From: SZUA-229 sp041589455
GTDB lineage: Bacteria; Pseudomonadota; Gammaproteobacteria; SZUA-229
Direction of reading: 5' to 3'
DNA: 8,307 nucleotides
NCBI GenBank assembly: GCA_041589455.1
Contig: JBFHVQ010000098.1
Coordinates: forward strand, 1-8,307
Shown here: in pieces, positions 1-7,417 of the stretch
Layout: the number at the start of each line of letters is the position of its first letter
Position numbering within the stretch: the first letter of the stretch is position 1
Position numbers and translations under genes: made by a program
Notes under the pieces: model-generated
What the model was told of the DNA's origin: nothing
Database searches by the model: none
Seen by the model: the letters and a program-made list of their open reading frames with translations, nothing else

Positions 1-988
1 GGGCAGGTCTATCGATTATTTATCATTTTATGTCAGTGTGTTTTTCTATATGCTGTTTCATGTGCACTCGAATGACGTTGTAGTAGCAAAAACCGACCCA
101 CCTATGCTATCTATCGTTGTCTACGTATTAAGCAAGCTAAAGGGATTTAGCTATATAAATTGGTTGCAGGATTTATTCCCAGAAATTGCTAAACATTTAG
201 GCGTTAAGGGACTTACGCTGGTCTATGGCTCTTTACGATATATGCGTAATATTACCTTGAGGTCTGCCTATTGTAATGTAGTTATTGGTGAAAGAATGTC
301 TGAACTTCTTATCTCTGAAGGTGTAGATGAGGATAGAATTCGTCTTATTCATAATTGGTCGATTGAAGACAATATTTACCCTATTAGCTCTAAAGATAAT
401 GTGTTACGAAAAGAGCTTAAATTAGACAACAAATTTATAGTTGGATATTCGGGTAATTTTGGACGAGCTCATGAGTTCGATTCTATTATAGATGCAGCGG
501 AGAATCTCCGTGATCAAGATGATATTGTTTTTGTAATCATTGGTGGTGGGGCTAAATATTCTGACTTTAAGCGAGCATCTATTGATCGTAATTTGACGAA
601 TATAATGTTTCTTCCATATGTGCCTAAAGATCAACTACCTATAAGTCTTACCCTGCCTAATTTGCATGTAATCAGTTTGTTGCCAGAACTAGAAGGCTTA
701 ATCGTACCAAGCAACCTCTATGGGATACTTGCCTCTGGTCGACCTGTTTTGAATATTGGTTCAGTTGATGGCGAAGTCTCAAAAATTATATTAGACAATG
801 CTTGTGGTATAGCAGCAGAAATTGGAAATATCGATTATATCGCTGACTCTATCATTAAATTAAAAAACGATAAGAAGCTATTGCAAGATATGTGCGATTC
901 ATCGCGTAATTTATATGAACAGAAATTCATCAAGAAATTCTCTCATATTCAATGGCATGAATTAATAGAGTCTACATCTTCATGTTAG
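1..988 (+). CDS. GT4 glycosyltransferase, WbuB/WcaI-like (5' end off the window)
   Basis: Probable retaining glycosyltransferase of the GT-B fold (GT4 family) that adds a sugar to a lipid-linked exopolysaccharide or O-antigen intermediate at the cytoplasmic face. The reading frame is open from base 2, so the N-terminus lies outside the window; the GTG at 38 is only an internal codon, since the residues before it (GRSIDYLSFYVS) already fit the family. About 328 residues are visible. Seen motifs: KTDPPML and NWLQDLFPE, typical of the WbuB/WcaI N-terminal domain; VGYSGNFGRAHEFDSII, which opens the C-terminal donor-binding domain; and VPSNLYGILASGRPVL near the donor site. The second glutamate of the classical GT4 E-x7-E motif is replaced, which I recall as usual for this subgroup. 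The stop is TAG at 986-988, followed by an 89-base gap to the exosortase. Donor and acceptor cannot be read from sequence. The family call is firm, the sugar specificity unknown. Confidence 0.88.
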   Translation, partial: GRSIDYLSFYVSVFFYMLFHVHSNDVVVAKTDPPMLSIVVYVLSKLKGFSYINWLQDLFPEIAKHLGVKGLTLVYGSLRYMRNITLRSAYCNVVIGERMSELLISEGVDEDRIRLIHNWSIEDNIYPISSKDNVLRKELKLDNKFIVGYSGNFGRAHEFDSIIDAAENLRDQDDIVFVIIGGGAKYSDFKRASIDRNLTNIMFLPYVPKDQLPISLTLPNLHVISLLPELEGLIVPSNLYGILASGRPVLNIGSVDGEVSKIILDNACGIAAEIGNIDYIADSIIKLKNDKKLLQDMCDSSRNLYEQKFIKKFSHIQWHELIESTSSC

Positions 989-1062
989 ACTCTACAGCTG
1001 ATCGCTAATTGTAATATAGCACCGGAACATGTGTATATACTTATATAGACTGCTAATTTTAT

Positions 1063-1069
1063 GAGGAAG
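1063..1069 (+). promoter_or_regulatory. Ribosome binding site of the exosortase gene
   Basis: GAGGAAG lies 8 bases before the ATG at 1078, a good Shine-Dalgarno match and spacing. It supports ATG 1078 as the start. The 89-base gap upstream is AT-rich, with TATATA-like stretches (1034-1039, 1043-1048) and a weak TTGTAA at 1009-1014, so a promoter here is possible, but no convincing -35/-10 pair at 17 bases is seen. Confidence 0.75.
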
Positions 1070-1077
1070 TGTGTTAA

Positions 1078-2673
1078 ATGACCTTAGATAAGAATTTAAA
1101 TAAAGATGCAGTGCAAGTCTTTAAGCCATCTTTAAAAATGTTAGGGCTTGTCTCAATCGTTATGGCTATGTTGATAGCACTTTTTTATGATGGGCTTGAG
1201 CTAATGGTGGATTGGTGGATGACTCGTGAAGAGTATGGCCATGGTGTAATGATACCGTTTATTGTTGCTTTTCTCATTTGGCAAAAAAAAGATAAGCTTG
1301 AAACTATGCAATTCACTAGCTCAGTAGGTGGTTTCGTACTGGTATTATTGGGTGTGATGTTGTATTACCTTGGTGAGCTATCTTCAATTTATATTCTTAT
1401 CCAATATGCTTTTGTTCTTACATTAATTGGAATGTTTCTCTCTATTGTTGGCTTTCAATCATTCAAATTGATATTTGTACCTTTGTTAATGTTGATTTTT
1501 ATGTTGCCACTTCCGAATTTTATATTTAACGATCTTTCTGCACAACTACAACTTATATCATCACAACTGGGTGTTGCGGTAATTCGCTTATTTGATATCA
1601 GTGTATATCTTGAGGGTAATGTTATTGATCTAGGAGTTTACAAGCTTCAGGTCGTTGAAGCTTGTAGTGGATTGAATTACCTGTTTCCACTTATGACTTT
1701 AGGCTTTATGTCTTCATACTTTTTTACAGGCGCATTGTGGAAAAAAGTAGTCATTTTTCTTTCATCTATTCCTATTACCATTTTTATGAACAGCTTGCGT
1801 ATTGGTATGATCGGAGTCACCGTTGAATATGGTGGAATAGAGATGGCGGAAGGTGTACTTCATGATTTTGAAGGCTGGGCCGTTTTCATGAGTTGTATTG
1901 TTATACTTGTTGCTGAAATGTGGATTTTAGCTCGGGTAGGTAAAAATAAGCTTCCTTTACGTGAAGCTTTTGGTGTTGAGTTTCCAGATGAGACGCCTGA
2001 GAACGCTATAAAATCTGAATATAAGATGACTAAATCATTTATTTACTCTCTCATATTAATTTTGATTGCTCTTCCTGTTTCATTTGCCCTCGAAAAACGT
2101 TCAGAAATTATTCCAGATAGGAAAACATATTCGGAATTTCCATTGAAGATTGGAGAGTGGACCGGTAGAACTGATATTTTAGAGCAGGTCTTTGTAGATA
2201 AGTTAAAGCTTACAGATTATATACTTGCTAACTACAGGAAGAGTGATATGAGGGGAGTCGTTAATTTTTACTCTGCATATTATTCATCACAGCGCAAAGA
2301 ATCTACAACTCATTCACCCAGAGCTTGTATCCCAGGAGGTGGGTGGACAATATCGGAAATGAAAACTATACCCATCGAAATTAAGGCTTCGACTGATAAG
2401 GTGCTATTCGTTAATAGGTTGGTTATTCAGAAAAATAAAACAAAACAGCTTGTATATTACTGGTTTAAACAACGAGATCGCAATATTACTAATGAACAAA
2501 TGATTAAATGGTATTTTTTTGTCGATTCTTTATATAGGCAACGAACTGATGGTGCCTTGATGAGAGTTACAACTGTGGTACCTGAGGGTGCTGCAATTGA
2601 AGATGCTGATGTTAGGCTAGTTGATTTTGTTAATCATGTTGACAGTTTTATATCAGATTATGTTCCAGATTAA
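1078..2673 (+). CDS. xrtD: Exosortase with fused EpsI domain, XrtD-like
   Basis: Polytopic inner-membrane cysteine protease/transpeptidase that recognises and cleaves C-terminal sorting signals (PEP-CTERM-like; for XrtD, VPLPA-CTERM) of secreted proteins. The product is 531 residues. Residues about 20-290 form the multi-helix exosortase core with the expected catalytic triad: C196 in VVEACSGLNYLFPL, R241 in MNSLRIGMIG and H262 in LHDFEGW. After a linker, a further membrane helix (about 320-338) precedes an EpsI (DUF3485) domain with FPLKIGEWTGR and HSPRACIPGGGW (H412, C417). The EYGHGVMIPF N-terminal motif, the wording around the Cys and Arg, the IEMAEG stretch and the fused EpsI domain resemble, from memory, the XrtD class rather than XrtA (which typically has FAHG and EEACSGIRYL). 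The subclass is therefore inferred; the exosortase call itself is firm. No matching VPLPA-CTERM substrate is encoded in the window. Confidence 0.93.
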   Translation: MTLDKNLNKDAVQVFKPSLKMLGLVSIVMAMLIALFYDGLELMVDWWMTREEYGHGVMIPFIVAFLIWQKKDKLETMQFTSSVGGFVLVLLGVMLYYLGELSSIYILIQYAFVLTLIGMFLSIVGFQSFKLIFVPLLMLIFMLPLPNFIFNDLSAQLQLISSQLGVAVIRLFDISVYLEGNVIDLGVYKLQVVEACSGLNYLFPLMTLGFMSSYFFTGALWKKVVIFLSSIPITIFMNSLRIGMIGVTVEYGGIEMAEGVLHDFEGWAVFMSCIVILVAEMWILARVGKNKLPLREAFGVEFPDETPENAIKSEYKMTKSFIYSLILILIALPVSFALEKRSEIIPDRKTYSEFPLKIGEWTGRTDILEQVFVDKLKLTDYILANYRKSDMRGVVNFYSAYYSSQRKESTTHSPRACIPGGGWTISEMKTIPIEIKASTDKVLFVNRLVIQKNKTKQLVYYWFKQRDRNITNEQMIKWYFFVDSLYRQRTDGALMRVTTVVPEGAAIEDADVRLVDFVNHVDSFISDYVPD

Positions 2674-2715
2674 ATTTGATTGTCATATTAAGTTTTTAAG
2701 ACGTGGTTTAACTAT

Positions 2716-2784
2716 ATGCAGTATATTTTGTTTTTTATTATTTTACTTGTTGCAACTATGGAATTAATATCACATAACGCATGA
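2716..2784 (+). other. 22-codon hydrophobic mini-ORF overlapping the rmlD remnant
   Basis: ATG at 2716 opens MQYILFFIILLVATMELISHNA and stops at the TGA at 2782-2784, which overlaps the ATG at 2781 as ATGA, the arrangement seen in translationally coupled genes. The peptide is a single hydrophobic stretch with a short tail. No good Shine-Dalgarno sequence precedes it, and the surrounding DNA is very AT-rich, where such chance frames are common. It may be noise, a leader peptide, or scar sequence left where the 5' part of rmlD was lost. Reported because this 107-base gap holds nothing else recognisable. Confidence 0.15.
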
Positions 2785-3119
2785 TAGCTGAGGCAACGTA
2801 TAAAATTATTGTAGATAGGGTGGTTCAAATTAGAGGAAGCATTTCTATTTCCGGTCTATATCATCTTGCTGCATCAGGTACAACTTCATGGTCTGGTTGT
2901 GCTAGAAGAATTGTCGCGTTTTCATCTGAATTAGCGATTATAAACAACATGATACTTAAGGAAATAAGGTCAATTTCATCTGATGAGTATTTTACACAAG
3001 CAAGAAGGCCTTCTAATACAGTGCTATCGACTACAAAAATTGTGAATACTTACTCTTTGTGGCTACCTACATGGCATGAGCTGCTTCAGTTAAGTTTAAG
3101 TGAGTTTAAAAAAAGCTAA
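2781..3119 (+). pseudogene. rmlD: C-terminal remnant of dTDP-4-dehydrorhamnose reductase (RmlD)
   Basis: The 112-residue frame matches only the C-terminal third of RmlD, which makes dTDP-L-rhamnose from dTDP-4-keto-L-rhamnose and is normally about 290-300 residues. Diagnostic pieces are GLYHLAASGTTSW, ARRPSNTVLSTTKI and LPTWHE, matching GLYHL.ATGTT.W, ARRP.NS.L and LP.W of the family. The NAD(P)-binding Rossmann domain and the YxxxK catalytic site are absent, and an in-frame TAA (2775-2777) sits two codons before the ATG, so this is a 5'-truncated relic that cannot be a working reductase. There is no Shine-Dalgarno at a normal distance from ATG 2781. Despite the loss, the frame has stayed open to its natural C-terminus, and its TAA overlaps the next gene's ATG (TAATG at 3117-3121), so its translation may deliver ribosomes to that gene. 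A functional rmlD would have to lie elsewhere. Confidence 0.82.
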
Positions 3120-4738
3120 TGCTGTTTATTTTTGCCTTTATTATTTCATTAGTACCTACCATGATATTAATACCGCCCATTATGAAATGGGCCGATATTA
3201 TTGGTGCTATTGACATCCCCGATGCGCGCAAGGTGCATAAGCATGCGATTCCTAGAGTCGGTGGAATCGCTATGGTGGCAGGAACCATTATTTCCATTGC
3301 CATACTCGCTGAGTTTGACCAGCAGCTTATAACGATTTTAGTAGGCTTTGCTGTAATTTGGGGGTTTGGCTTGTGGGATGATAAATGTGATCTCAATTAT
3401 AAGATAAAATTCCTGGGTCAACTTCTTGCCGTCATTATTGTCGTTACCTGGGGTGATGTAATTGTACGAAATGTTCCATTTCTCGACATGGATATGCCTG
3501 ATTATCTGGCGATCCCTTTTACGATTTTCGCTTTAGTTGGTATTACCAATGCCATTAATCTTTCGGATGGTCTTGATGGACTGGCGGGTGGAACATCTCT
3601 TATCTCAATCAGTATGATTGCACTTTTGGCTTACGATGCTGGTGGTGACCTGGTTGTATTAATCTGTATGGCTGTGGCAGGCTCTATTCTTGGATTTTTG
3701 AGGCACAATACCTATCCGGCAAGGCTATTCATGGGTGATACTGGTAGTCAATTTCTTGGATTTAGTCTTGGTATACTTGTAATCATTCTGTCACAGACCG
3801 TTAACCCTGCCATGAGTCCAGTCGTAGCTTTATTTATTCTTGGATTGCCTATTCTAGATACCTTCGCGGTTATGAGCCAGCGTATCTACGAGAAGCGCTC
3901 ACCCTTTTCACCTGATAAAAATCACATACATCATAAACTGCTCGAACTTGGTTTTGACCACTATGAAGCTGTCTTTATCATATATCTTATGCAGAGTAGC
4001 ATGCTTGTTCTGGCTTATTTTCTCCTGTATGAGTCAGATAGCCTTCTTGCTATCATTTATCTACTCGTCGCCTTCATTGTGCTTGGGTCTTTTCAGCTTG
4101 CCAGAGTGTCCACCTGGCGGTTTCATGAAAAGCCTGAAGCTAAAAACTCTGCTTTATCATCATTTGTTGAGATTTTACGCACCCGAGGTTTGTTAACGAA
4201 AGTACCCATACGTGTTCTTGGTATAAGTCTGATATTAATTTTTTTCTCTGGAGTCATATTTGCAGAACAGATTAGCCTCGACATGTTGATACTGGCCGCT
4301 GTTCTCCTTGCAATGCTTGCTATTTCTTCTGTAGTCAAGCATGAGCGAGGGGTTTTCATTGAAAAAATTGTTGTTTACGTAGTGTCTGTCATGGCTGTAT
4401 ACATGCTAGGGGGTATTGGGCGTGAATCAGATATCAATTATATTATTAATTTCATATTTGCGTTATTACTTATTGCATTTGTACTGCGTATCCGTTTTTC
4501 CAAAGACAAATCATTTCAGGTCACACCGCTCGATTATCTGGTCATAATCCTCATTATTGTTGTGCCAAACCTCCCAGAAGTGCACCTTGAGGATAGCAAT
4601 ATAGGTGAAATGGCGATAAAGTTAGTGATTCTATTTTATGCTAGTGAGGCCATTTTAGGGGCATCTCGAAGAAACTGGGGGTTGGTTAAGGTGGGAGTCA
4701 CGCTGGCTCTTATATTGGCTATTGTGCTTGGTTTATAA
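3119..4738 (+). CDS. WecA/MraY-family undecaprenyl-phosphate sugar-1-phosphate transferase with C-terminal membrane extension
   Basis: Integral inner-membrane enzyme that transfers a sugar-1-phosphate, probably GlcNAc-1-phosphate from UDP-GlcNAc, to undecaprenyl phosphate, starting synthesis of a lipid-linked glycan. The product is 539 residues; WecA and TagO are usually about 350-370. Residues 1-335 hold every family signature: DARKVHKHAIPRVGG (35-49), the Mg-binding D87-D88 in GLWDDK, NAINLSDGLDGLAGG (144-158), NTYPARLFMGDTGS (197-210) and the WecA-type histidine motif DKNHIHH (266-272). Residues from about 350 to 539 are an additional hydrophobic region with roughly five or six helices, not part of the catalytic fold. 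The start is set by the TAATG overlap with the rmlD remnant and by an in-frame stop 9-12 bases upstream; the first helix and the downstream DARKVH spacing fit the family. No strong Shine-Dalgarno is seen, which suggests coupling. The nucleotide-sugar choice is inferred from the His motif. Confidence 0.93.
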   Translation: MLFIFAFIISLVPTMILIPPIMKWADIIGAIDIPDARKVHKHAIPRVGGIAMVAGTIISIAILAEFDQQLITILVGFAVIWGFGLWDDKCDLNYKIKFLGQLLAVIIVVTWGDVIVRNVPFLDMDMPDYLAIPFTIFALVGITNAINLSDGLDGLAGGTSLISISMIALLAYDAGGDLVVLICMAVAGSILGFLRHNTYPARLFMGDTGSQFLGFSLGILVIILSQTVNPAMSPVVALFILGLPILDTFAVMSQRIYEKRSPFSPDKNHIHHKLLELGFDHYEAVFIIYLMQSSMLVLAYFLLYESDSLLAIIYLLVAFIVLGSFQLARVSTWRFHEKPEAKNSALSSFVEILRTRGLLTKVPIRVLGISLILIFFSGVIFAEQISLDMLILAAVLLAMLAISSVVKHERGVFIEKIVVYVVSVMAVYMLGGIGRESDINYIINFIFALLLIAFVLRIRFSKDKSFQVTPLDYLVIILIIVVPNLPEVHLEDSNIGEMAIKLVILFYASEAILGASRRNWGLVKVGVTLALILAIVLGL

Positions 4739-4757
4739 CCAAAAAAGCATTTTTGTA

Positions 4758-4807
4758 TGTCATTAATAGTGATGGCATTTTTACTATTCTACAAATTATA
4801 AATGACA
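4758..4807 (+). repeat. Nested inverted repeats in the prsT leader
   Basis: Outer arms TGTCATTAATA (4758-4768) and TATAAATGACA (4797-4807) are complementary in 10 of 11 positions. Inside them AATAGT (4765-4770) pairs with ACTATT (4783-4788). The arms overlap, so the two hairpins are alternative rather than simultaneous. GCATTTTT also occurs twice, at 4747-4754 and 4775-4782. The outer arm ends at the first base of the Shine-Dalgarno sequence. It could be a regulator-binding site, or RNA structure affecting prsT translation; it is AT-rich and could be chance. Confidence 0.3.
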
Positions 4808-4811
4808 GGAG
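4807..4811 (+). promoter_or_regulatory. Ribosome binding site that fixes the prsT start
   Basis: AGGAG lies 7 bases before ATG 4819. The frame is open further upstream to a TTG at 4753, but only the ATG start has a Shine-Dalgarno sequence and gives a proper lipoprotein signal peptide at the very N-terminus. Confidence 0.85.
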
Positions 4812-4818
4812 ACTGTTG

Positions 4819-7215
4819 ATGAATCATCTTGTAACAGGGCTTACGAAATTGACTGCAGCGTCAATTTTAATTGTGACACTGGCAGCTTGTGGCGGCGCAG
4901 AAGAACGTAAAGTTAAATATCTGGAAAAGGGTAAAGCCTACCTGGCTGAGAAGAATTATGATAAAGCCCGAATAGAGCTAAAAAACGTATTACAGATAGA
5001 TCCAAAATATGCTGAAGCATACTATTTTATGGGGCAGCTCGAAGAGGCAAATAATGATCTTCGAAAAGCTATGGGTAACTACATGAAAGCCTTGGAATTA
5101 GATCCGGCACATAGTGATGCTAAAATAGCACTTGCTTCAATATATGCCATTGTGGGTACGACTGATTTTATTGATCAGGCAAAATCTCTGTTACGTGAAA
5201 TAGATCAAGCTGGTAAAATAAATGCCGAATCAAGGTTGATTTCCGCCACCATAAAATATAAAACAGCATCTAAATCTGAAGCTATAAAAGAACTAGAGGC
5301 TCTTGTTAACGAAAAAACGTCACTGATTGATGGTATTATTCTTTTGTCGACCATTTATCTTAAGGAAGGAGATGGTACCAAAGCCTTAAAATTACTAACA
5401 AATGGCGTAGCTAATAATGCAGATAATTTACCGCTAAGAATTGTGCTTGCAAAAGTTCTAGCAACAAAAAAAGACTATATTAATGCTGAGAAGCATCTAA
5501 AAGAGGCTGTTAATATCAAGCCAGAGGAATATTCTCTTCAGGTTGATCTGGCTTCATTTTATGCTGCTACAAATCAATTAGATAAAGCAGAAACAACACT
5601 TAGAAACGCAATTTCACAGGATCCTGAAGATGCGGAGCGTTATCTGGTTTTGGTTGAGTTTTTATCATCCAGAGTGAGCATTCAAAAAGCCGAAGAAGAA
5701 TTAAATCTTGCTATTAATAATAATCCTGACCTTTTTGATCTCAAATTTTCCCAGGTTAAGTTTTATGAAAATATAGGAAATCGTGAAGAAGCGAAGAAAG
5801 TACTGGAAAAAATCATATCTGATAAGTTATATGATTTAGAAGGTATTAAAGCTCGAACCCAGCTTGCGGGGCTTCTGTTCGATGAGGGTGACCATAAGGC
5901 CGCTAAAGTATATGTTGACGAAGTTCTGGGAGAGTACCCTAACAATAATGATGCGATTTTAATCAAAAGCAAATTAGCATTGGCCGATCTCGACGCTGTT
6001 GGCGCAATAAATGGCTTGCGTACAGTTGTCAAAAATGACCCGGGAAATGCGGATGCATCTTTATTACTGGCTAAGGCGCATGAGCTCAATAAAGAAAGTG
6101 CGCTTGCTGAAGATCAGCTTAAGAAAGCGATTGAAGCTAATCCGGTAAACGACCAGGCTCATTTCAATTATGCAGATTTTCTTATGAGCAAAGGGCGTTT
6201 TGATGAGGGTGTTGATGTTCTTGATAAAGCACTTACTTATTTTAAAGATAGTTATGCATTGCTAGAATTAAAATTAGGTTCTGTTGCAAGTAGTGGTGAT
6301 GATTCTCAGATACTACCTATTTTAGATATGATGGAGCAGGCTGAGCCACGTAATGATAGTGTAAATATTACCCGAGGTCAGTTTTACCTGTCTAAAAAGC
6401 AGACTGATAAAGGTATAGAACAGTTTGAGCTGGCGTTTGATAAAGCCCTTTCAAAATATAAGCCTCTAAATTTGATCGTAGAGACCTATATTAAAACAAA
6501 TCAGGTTGATAAGGCTAAAGAGAGACTGAATAAAATCCTGTCAGTTAATGCAAATGATCCTGTTGCGAACCAGATTAAAGGCCAGCTTCATTTTTTACTA
6601 AAAGAGATTGAGACAGCTCGAAAACACTTTACCCTTGCGGCTGAAAATGCGAGTAGCTGGTTCAAGCCATATTCAAGCCTGTCCTCTACCTATCTTTATG
6701 AGCAGAATTACGATAAGGCCATTTCTGTATTAAAAGATGCACAAACCAATCTTAAGAGTGCTGCGCCAGCTAAATTGCTAATAGCTTCGATATATGAGCG
6801 CCAGAAGAAGTTTGATGATGCTATCTCGACCTATGAAGAGATACTTGATGACCAGCCTACAAATAAACTTGCTGCAAACAATTATGCTTCATTGTTACTG
6901 GATTATGGTCAGGCATCTGATATACCAAAGGCGCTATCAATCGCCAAAGGGTTCGAGTTATTACCTCAGCCTGCCTTACTTGATACCCTTGGTTGGGCCT
7001 ATGCCAAGTCGGGTGATAATGTTAAAGCGATAGATGTCCTGAAGCCGGTTGTCGACAAAGCACCAAATGTTGCAGTCTTCCGTTATCATTTAGGCTATGC
7101 GCTATACCAGACAGGTGATAAAACGGCTGCAAAATCACATCTTGAGATAGCAGCATCCAGTGAACAGGATTTTGCGGGTAAAGATGATGCAAAAGAGTTA
7201 TTGAAGAATATCTAA
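4819..7215 (+). CDS. prsT: PEP-CTERM-system TPR-repeat lipoprotein PrsT
   Basis: Lipoprotein made of tandem tetratricopeptide repeats that accompanies exosortase/exopolysaccharide loci; the exact role is unknown, presumably a protein-interaction scaffold for secretion or assembly. The product is 798 residues. The N-terminal signal peptide (residues 1-23, with K10 and a hydrophobic core) ends in the lipobox LAAC with lipidated C24. G25 follows rather than Asp, so sorting to the outer membrane is expected. From about residue 30 to the end the protein is continuous TPR, beginning GKAYLAEKNYDKARIELKNV. Asp-Lys-Ala recurs at the same repeat position (YDKA, LDKA, FDKA, VDKA), and the C-terminal repeats read DTLGWAYAKSGD and RYHLGYALYQTGD. 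It seems somewhat shorter than PrsT proteins I recall (around 900), so a few repeats may be missing. The gene lies 80 bases after the transferase and is followed by a likely terminator. TPR lipoprotein is certain; the PrsT assignment rests on architecture plus exosortase and PrsK neighbours. Confidence 0.9.
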   Translation: MNHLVTGLTKLTAASILIVTLAACGGAEERKVKYLEKGKAYLAEKNYDKARIELKNVLQIDPKYAEAYYFMGQLEEANNDLRKAMGNYMKALELDPAHSDAKIALASIYAIVGTTDFIDQAKSLLREIDQAGKINAESRLISATIKYKTASKSEAIKELEALVNEKTSLIDGIILLSTIYLKEGDGTKALKLLTNGVANNADNLPLRIVLAKVLATKKDYINAEKHLKEAVNIKPEEYSLQVDLASFYAATNQLDKAETTLRNAISQDPEDAERYLVLVEFLSSRVSIQKAEEELNLAINNNPDLFDLKFSQVKFYENIGNREEAKKVLEKIISDKLYDLEGIKARTQLAGLLFDEGDHKAAKVYVDEVLGEYPNNNDAILIKSKLALADLDAVGAINGLRTVVKNDPGNADASLLLAKAHELNKESALAEDQLKKAIEANPVNDQAHFNYADFLMSKGRFDEGVDVLDKALTYFKDSYALLELKLGSVASSGDDSQILPILDMMEQAEPRNDSVNITRGQFYLSKKQTDKGIEQFELAFDKALSKYKPLNLIVETYIKTNQVDKAKERLNKILSVNANDPVANQIKGQLHFLLKEIETARKHFTLAAENASSWFKPYSSLSSTYLYEQNYDKAISVLKDAQTNLKSAAPAKLLIASIYERQKKFDDAISTYEEILDDQPTNKLAANNYASLLLDYGQASDIPKALSIAKGFELLPQPALLDTLGWAYAKSGDNVKAIDVLKPVVDKAPNVAVFRYHLGYALYQTGDKTAAKSHLEIAASSEQDFAGKDDAKELLKNI

Positions 7216-7275
7216 TCGGTTATTCGCTTAGTCATTGCATCTATAGCTTTAGTTTCAGATGCTTGCATTCTCGAA

Positions 7276-7324
7276 TTCATGCTGAATATGTAGCAAATGT
7301 CACATATCCAGCATGAAAGTTTTT
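7276..7324 (+). terminator. Likely Rho-independent terminator after prsT
   Basis: TTCATGCTGAATATGT (7276-7291) and ACATATCCAGCATGAA (7302-7317) are complementary in 15 of 16 positions, with a 10-base loop, followed after two bases by TTTTT (7320-7324). It begins 60 bases after the prsT stop. The stem is long but not GC-rich, so termination may be partial. Because the arms form a near-perfect palindrome, it could also be an operator upstream of prsK. Confidence 0.6.
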
Positions 7325-7375
7325 AAAATACATATATTAACGTGTGATTCAAGGCAAGAACCTGGATGTTTCAAC

Positions 7376-7384
7376 TGCTATTAT
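7376..7384 (+). promoter_or_regulatory. Candidate extended -10 promoter of prsK
   Basis: TGCTATTAT matches an extended -10 element (TG-N-TATAAT, 5 of 6 in the hexamer), 33 bases before ATG 7418 and downstream of the terminator-like hairpin. No good -35 hexamer is found 16-18 bases upstream, which is tolerated for extended -10 promoters. Its position after a terminator favours a separate prsK transcription unit. Confidence 0.3.
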
Positions 7385-7408
7385 CTAAATAATCAATGTA
7401 AGTGACCA

Positions 7409-7413
7409 TAAGG
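7409..7413 (+). promoter_or_regulatory. Weak, close ribosome binding site of prsK
   Basis: TAAGG ends only 4 bases before ATG 7418, shorter than the usual 5-9. An upstream ATG at 7396 is followed at once by TAA, so ATG 7418 is the first usable start in this stretch and gives the expected hydrophobic N-terminus. Confidence 0.5.
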
Positions 7414-7417
7414 CCTA

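Noticed and set aside
38..40. GTG at 38 as the start of the glycosyltransferase
   Set aside because: The frame is open from base 2 with family-like residues, and the family's N-terminal domain is incomplete, so the true start is outside the window.
3106..3396. Minus-strand frame opposite the start of the transferase
   Set aside because: It is a shadow of the strongly conserved WecA-like coding frame and has no recognisable protein features. The same holds for the antisense frames near 422-634, 4123-4359 and 5763-6089.
3948..4196. Alternative + strand frames inside the transferase, prsT (6794-7033) and prsK (7993-8277)
   Set aside because: They overlap well-supported genes completely, lack ribosome binding sites, and read like out-of-frame translations of them.
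4753..4818. Upstream extension of prsT from a TTG at 4753
   Set aside because: It lacks a Shine-Dalgarno sequence and would place 22 extra residues before a clean lipoprotein signal peptide. ATG 4819 has AGGAG at 7 bases.
7237..7262. GCATCT / AGATGC hairpin just after prsT
   Set aside because: It has only six base pairs, a 14-base loop and no T-run. The stronger hairpin at 7276-7317 is the better terminator.
7363..7379. Sigma-54 promoter upstream of prsK (TGG...TGCT)
   Set aside because: The GG and GC elements are 13 bases apart rather than 12, and the rest of the TGGCAC/TTGC consensus is missing.
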